A stretch of DNA of 20,000 nucleotides from Mesostigma viride (lineage: Eukaryota > Streptophyta > Mesostigmatophyceae > Mesostigmatales > Mesostigmataceae): positions 1 through 20,000 of the forward strand of contig RPFO01002319.1 of assembly GCA_009746045.1 (NCBI GenBank), read 5' to 3'. A program made the translations under genes and the position numbers. Under the pieces are notes generated by a model. It saw nothing but the letters and a program-made list of their open reading frames with translations, ran no database searches and was not told where the DNA came from. Numbering within the stretch: the stretch's first letter is position 1; each line of letters starts with the position of its first letter. Of this stretch, positions 16,471 to 20,000 are shown in pieces.

Positions 16471-16541
16471 TGAGCGTGACGGAGACCTTGGTGGCGGACG
16501 CCTCGTCGTTGCTGTACATGCCCAGGAAGAACTTGAGGTGC
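16453..16541 (-). CDS. Minus-strand gene, exon with HLKFFLGMYSND
   Basis: 89 bases between ATCGCAG and CCAG|GTAGGC. It encodes HLKFFLGMYSNDEASATKV and then SVTLKRIEPPG. It starts in the third position of a codon, which matches the phase-2 end of the exon at 17649-17827. The polypyrimidine tract of its acceptor is the CATCTCC satellite itself. Confidence 0.6.
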
Positions 16542-19500
16542 CTGCGATGGGAGATGGGAGATGGGAGATGGGAGATGGGAGATGGGAGATGGGAGATGGG
16601 AGATGGGAGATGGGAGATGGGAGATGGGAGATGGGAGATGGGAGATGGGAGATGGGAGATGGGAGATGGGAGATGGGAGATGGGAGATGGGAGATGGGAG
16701 ATGGGAGATGGGAGATGGGAGATGGGAGATGGGAGATGGGAGATGGGAGATGGGAGATGGGAGATGGGGGATGGGAGATGGGAGATGGGAGATAGGAGAT
16801 GAGAGATAGGAGATAGGAGATAGGGTGTAAGAGATAGGAGATAGGGGGTAGGGAATATTGCAAGGGGCAGGAATGGGAGAATGTGAGAAGGGGGAAAAAA
16901 ACAAAGCATGGGGTGAGGGCGAGGCGAAGACAAGGACTAAAACAAGTTTGCAAGGCTTCAGGGAATGATGAGGGGATCTGGGGAGGGCGGGGGGAGGTGG
17001 AAAAGCTAGGAATCTTGCAACGAATTGCGATGGGAACAGGCGACCCCCTTCCGCCCCCCTCACCTGCCCACAGCAAAGTTGGCCGACGCGTCCCACCCCG
17101 CACAAATGTGCAAGGAGCAAACCAAAGACTGCATCAACATTCTCGTTGGTTGCTCATGGAGGGCATCAAAATTCTTCAAATACCAATAAACATTTCCATG
17201 AAGCAAACAACCTTGCAAGTAGCCAATTAGGCCCTGCCACATTCGCCAACCTCTCCCAGATCCACACACGTGAAGGGGGAATGAAGGGGGCCCAAACGCA
17301 TGCGCAGCACACAGGGTTGTCCCCACCCGTTGCCCTCTTGATGTCCCCCCTTGGCCTTGGCCTCCACATGTAGACAACAGGACATCCACACCGTACGCTG
17401 CACAATCTCCACGCAATACCCCACTCACATATAATCATCAACAACGAGAAACAGGGGACTCATTTACATATACGCACGTGTAGCCAGCGCTAATCTTAAC
17501 CTTCAAGCTACACTTTTCCACCTCATTCCTTTCCATCATCCTGAAGGACTCGACCAATGCGGATACAATAACAGCAGGCTCGAGCTACGATGGTCCGGAT
17601 TCTCCAGATTCCTGGCCTGCGCTGGTTGCCTCATGTATATACACGCACGTGTAGCACTCGGGGTTGTGCAGCTCCACAAACGGCTGCGTCCCCTGAAACG
17701 TGTCGTCCCAGTTCCACTCCTTTCCGTCCTCGGTTCCTCCTCGCCGCACCGACAGCATCAGCTCGGGCTTCTGCCCCTCGCGGCTGCGGCCCGCGTCGTC
17801 CACGTTCTCCTCCAGCGCGTCCCACTCCTGCGCCAACGAGGACATCGATATGGGCATGTGGAAATATATTCTGATGTGGATATATATGAACACGCGCGTA
17901 CGTGGAAGGAAATTCACAAACAGAACTCTTTGAAAAGAAACTTTTTCGCAAAAAATTTTATATTTTTGCGAATTCTTTAAACATTAAATAATCTAATTTT
18001 TCCATATTGATCTACATTAACCCATCTGCTGCAATGCTACTGGATACTACTGTTTCAGAACGGCCCGCGTCGCCCCACGTTCTCTTACCGCGCATCCCAC
18101 TCCCTGACTCCCACTCCCACGAAAGTAAACACAGGCATGGACAGATAAGGCAAAGTAAACTGATAAAAAAAATTTCTGGATTAACTCCCACGCCCGCGAT
18201 TGTAAACAAACCACATAGAAAGGGCGAATGAGGAGGGCTATAGGCATGTCTCCCACCTCCCGCCTCTCGATTCCCACTCATACCGACCGAAGTCTCTTTG
18301 ATACACCGACCGCTTGCGCACGCTCCCACAGTAGCCCATGGATGGATGGCTACAAATGGAATGCAGAGCAAAGCATCGATGCAGGGAAACCACAGCGCCC
18401 TGCAGCTCCCCGCTTGGCCCCCCCAGCCTGTCCAAGGTGCCAGTGTCTGCTAACCCTTGTCCCTCGTTAACTGCACTTATTTCCTACTTGGACGTATTTC
18501 CTACTTTCCTTATTCCCTACTTTGCTTCCTTTCCTACTTGGACGTATTTCCTACTTTCCTTATTCCCTACTTTCCTTATTCCCTACTTTGCTTCCTTTCC
18601 TACCTTACATATTTCCCACTTGACGTATTTCCTACTTTCCTTATTCCCTACTTTGCTTCCTTTCCTACCTTACATATTTCCTACTTTCCTTATTCCCTAC
18701 TTTGCTTCCTTTCCTACCTTACATATTTCCTACTTTCCTTATTCCCTACTTTGCTTCCTTTCCTACCTTACATATTTCCTACTTTCCTTATTCCCTACTT
18801 TGCTTCCTTTCCTACCTTACATATTTCCTACTTTCCTTATTCCCTACTTTGCTTCCTTTCCTACCTTACATATTTCCTACTTTCCTTATTCCCTACTTTG
18901 CTTCCTTTCCTACCTTACATATTTCCTACTTAATTTTCTTCTCATTTTATTTTTGAACGGAGCCCCACCTTCCCATTTGACCCTGGAACAATGACCCACC
19001 TGGCACTCCAACTCCTCACTGGGGACTCCTATGCCTTCCTCTTCAAATGTGCTAGTTCAATGGTTGCGTTATTTTAGAGGTACAACCACCCACCTGCCCC
19101 TCCAGCTCCACGCTGATGACCGACGCGGGCGGAACCTCCACCATCATCATGCGCCAGTCGTCCGGGGTCTTCATGCGGCCGAGCGCAAAAATGTGGCACG
19201 ACTCCCCATCGCGACAGCTCGTGCGTCGCCACTCGCCATTGTAGATGTACTGTGGGGCAGGGAGCATTCATGATGCGTTCGCGTTAAGGTGGGGGAGGGC
19301 ATACGCAAGACGTTCAGCCCAAATGTGTGGCACGAGTCTCCAGCACGACAGCTCGTGCGTCGCCACTCGCCATTGTAGTTGTACGGCAGTGATCAAGGTT
19401 CGAGGCAGGGTGACAGGGCATGATATATAGATCGATCGATCGATAGGGCATCATACATTTGTGTGTGAGGGGGTGATATGTCCTGCGGGGTAGGGATCCT

Positions 19501-19887
19501 GGACAGGAAAAGGGCGCGCGCGAATTGGTGTAATGTCCGCTACTTAAAAACACTACTTAGCTTAAAGAAAGGTTTCCTGTAGAGGGATTGCTCGGGCCTT
19601 GTTGATGACAAGTATGATCATGATCAGAGTTGCAGGCTGGATGGAAAGGGTGCAGGTGAGACATGTGGGGTGGGGGAAACTTTGGTTTGGGTGTGGGGAA
19701 GTGTCGTGCCTAGAATAGGCTCCCATACTATCACACCTGCAGCTCGGGCATGCGCGAGGGGGAGCCACCTTCCCACTGTAAGTATAAGCATACTCGACAC
19801 ACTTTCATGACTTACAAGCTGTCACAAAAGCATGACCTCCCTGGTGTGGCCCACCTGCAGGTCGGACATGCATTTCGTTGTTGTCAT
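16453..19887 (-). CDS. Minus-strand multi-exon gene, unknown function (gene model)
   Basis: In transcription order I place exons at 19887-19855 (weak), 19775-19737, 19249-19094, 17827-17649 and 16541-16453. All have GT...AG borders. The phases agree throughout: 0, 0, 0, then phase 2, where AC at one exon end joins G at the next. The joined protein reads ...SRMPELQ, YIYNGEWRRTSC, ...VISVELEGQ, EWDALEENVDD, ...LHNPECYT, HLKFFLGMYSND... GC-rich third positions and strong strand-like patterns suggest a real host gene. I recognise no family. The alternating beta pattern (SVISVELEG, TKVSVTLKRI) would suit a beta-sandwich. More exons probably lie beyond both ends. The introns hold most of the satellites in the right half. 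Confidence 0.55.
16549..16850 (+). repeat. (GGGAGAT)n heptanucleotide array
   Basis: About 36 near-perfect GGGAGAT units, decaying to GATAGGA variants after about 16790. The array lies directly upstream (on the minus strand) of an exon acceptor, so it supplies a long pyrimidine tract to that splice site. The plus strand has regularly spaced GGG runs and could form G-quadruplexes. Confidence 0.95.
16851..17648 (-). other. Intron sequence without visible features
   Basis: This is the upstream part of the intron between exons 17827-17649 and 16541-16453 of the minus-strand gene. It contains no convincing exon or RNA gene. Open frames are short and of poor composition. Confidence 0.45.
17649..17827 (-). 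CDS. Minus-strand gene, exon with EWDALEENVDD
   Basis: 179 bases from TTGGCGCAG to a GTGCGT donor. It encodes EWDALEENVDDAGRSREG, then a segment with LMLSVRRGG, EWNWDDTFQG and FVELHNPECYT. Strong GC3 bias and absence of simple repeats separate it from its AT-rich flanks. It ends in phase 2, fitting the next exon. Translation could instead begin at an ATG just upstream (MPISMSSLAQ). Confidence 0.6.
17828..18476 (-). other. Intron sequence with AT-rich and ACTCCCAC-type segments
   Basis: This is part of the 1.27-kb intron between exons 19249-19094 and 17827-17649. It has an AT-rich core near 17935-18005 and CCCACTCCCAC-like stretches near 18100 and 18270, similar in style to the MITE interior. 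I see no exon. Confidence 0.4.
18477..18935 (+). repeat. 49-bp pyrimidine-rich satellite
   Basis: About eight tandem copies of a unit containing TATTTCCTACTTTCC, TTATTCCCTAC and TTTGCTTCCTTTCC. The middle copies are 49 bases apart and the first copies are variant or truncated. The plus strand is almost all pyrimidine. Long open frames across it (YFLLSLFPT-like) are products of the repeat. Confidence 0.92.
19094..19249 (-). CDS. Minus-strand gene, exon with YIYNGEWRRTSC
   Basis: 156 bases, 52 codons in phase 0, between CCTGCCCCACAG and GGGCAG|GTGGGT. It encodes YIYNGEWRRTSCRDGESC, then HIFALGRMKTPDDWRMMMVE and VPPASVISVELEGQ. The composition is convincingly that of a folded domain. A broken copy of its 5' part lies 130 bases upstream in the intron. 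Confidence 0.65.
19321..19385 (-). pseudogene. Broken partial copy of the YIYNGEW exon
   Basis: 64 bases match the first part of the exon at 19187-19250 at 57 positions, including a perfect run of about 33 bases. The acceptor CAG is replaced by CCG directly before TACAACTAC, and the second half of the exon is missing. It therefore cannot be spliced in as an exon and is a decayed partial duplication. Confidence 0.75.
19427..19443. repeat. Short (GATC)n run
   Basis: About four GATC units within intron sequence. Confidence 0.8.
19737..19775 (-). CDS. Minus-strand gene, 13-codon microexon
   Basis: 39 bases, phase 0, between TATACTTACAG and CTGCAG|GTGTGA, encoding WEGGSPSRMPELQ. The acceptor is good and the donor acceptable. 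Its 3' end resembles the end of the putative exon at 19855-19887 (GCATG-CCGA-CTGCAG|GTG), which suggests duplication of an exon end. Confidence 0.45.
19855..19887 (-). CDS. Possible first or upstream exon of the minus-strand gene
   Basis: ATG at 19887 on the minus strand opens an 11-codon frame, MTTTKCMSDLQ, ending at CAG|GTGGGC in phase 0, so it joins the microexon in frame. A poly-G tract lies immediately upstream on that strand. It could be the start exon, the tail of a longer exon, or a decayed copy of the microexon's end. Confidence 0.25.
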
Positions 19888-19888
19888 C

Positions 19889-19907
19889 CCCCCCCCCCCC
19901 CCGCCCC
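19889..19907. repeat. Poly-C tract
   Basis: An almost uninterrupted run of C, with one G, just upstream of the putative first exon of the minus-strand gene. Confidence 0.85.
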
Positions 19908-20000
19908 CCTCACACACACTAACATGTATATGTTGAGCATTCCACAAGCACAACAAGTATGTGAGACAGACCTATCTTGTGTGTGTGGAGTGAACGCGCA

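Noticed and set aside
16549-16850. GGGAGAT array as interstitial telomere sequence
   Set aside because: The unit differs from the known TTTAGGG, TTTTAGGG and TTAGGG types.
16405-17120. Long minus- and plus-strand frames of SPISHLP or GRWEMGD repeats
   Set aside because: They are products of the heptamer array. Only the short exon at 16453-16541 has independent support.
18338-18994. Hydrophobic frame resembling a membrane protein (FLLSLFPT repeats)
   Set aside because: It is the translation of the 49-bp pyrimidine satellite.

Overview
The window is nuclear DNA from a eukaryote. Open frames are joined at GT...AG splice sites, AATAAA signals follow stop codons, there are no Shine-Dalgarno-led operons, and long simple-sequence arrays are frequent. 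GC-rich third positions in the right-hand exons and the abundance of satellites suggest an alga or other protist, perhaps of the green lineage. I cannot name the organism.

Left half (1-11,300): a compact one-strand cluster. Five small intron-poor genes come first: a 79-aa acidic/basic protein, a MYND zinc-finger protein, a 66-aa basic protein, and two proteins sharing a C-x4-C-x10-C-x2-H motif. They are followed by a large gene whose exons I place at 4247-4921, 5043-5099, 5227-5307, 5432-5938, 6381-7567, 7824-9679, 10230-10431 and 10575-11269. Six of its seven introns are phase 0 and one is phase 1, and the phases agree. The product is about 1750 aa if two one-base shifts at G7 runs are bridged. 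I recognise no complete known family in it. One stretch faintly recalls the ParB/sulfiredoxin DGNH motif and another a degenerate Rossmann methyltransferase core.

The striking feature is a 20-bp dyad, GWWRCGMC-N4-GKCGYWWC, found 21 times between bases 99 and 9960 and not seen in the other half. It lies in the spacers after stop codons and in the introns of the large gene. In four places it has been amplified with its flanks into local tandem arrays (5, 3, 3 and 4 copies). The last array is in the opposite orientation. Both half-sites vary independently (C or A at position 7), which fits a dimeric DNA-binding site better than an RNA stem. The cluster could be an integrated mobile or viral element, or a lineage-specific locus.

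Right half (11,300-20,000): repeat-rich host-like DNA. It holds a 522-bp PIF/Harbinger-type MITE with TAA target-site duplications (13419-13940), several microsatellites, a GATGAA array, a GGGAGAT heptamer array and a 49-bp pyrimidine satellite. A minus-strand gene of unknown function has exons near 19855-19887, 19737-19775, 19094-19249, 17649-17827 and 16453-16541. Their phases agree. Its introns carry the satellites, a broken copy of one exon, and a degenerate tandem array seeded by an exon end plus its donor site.
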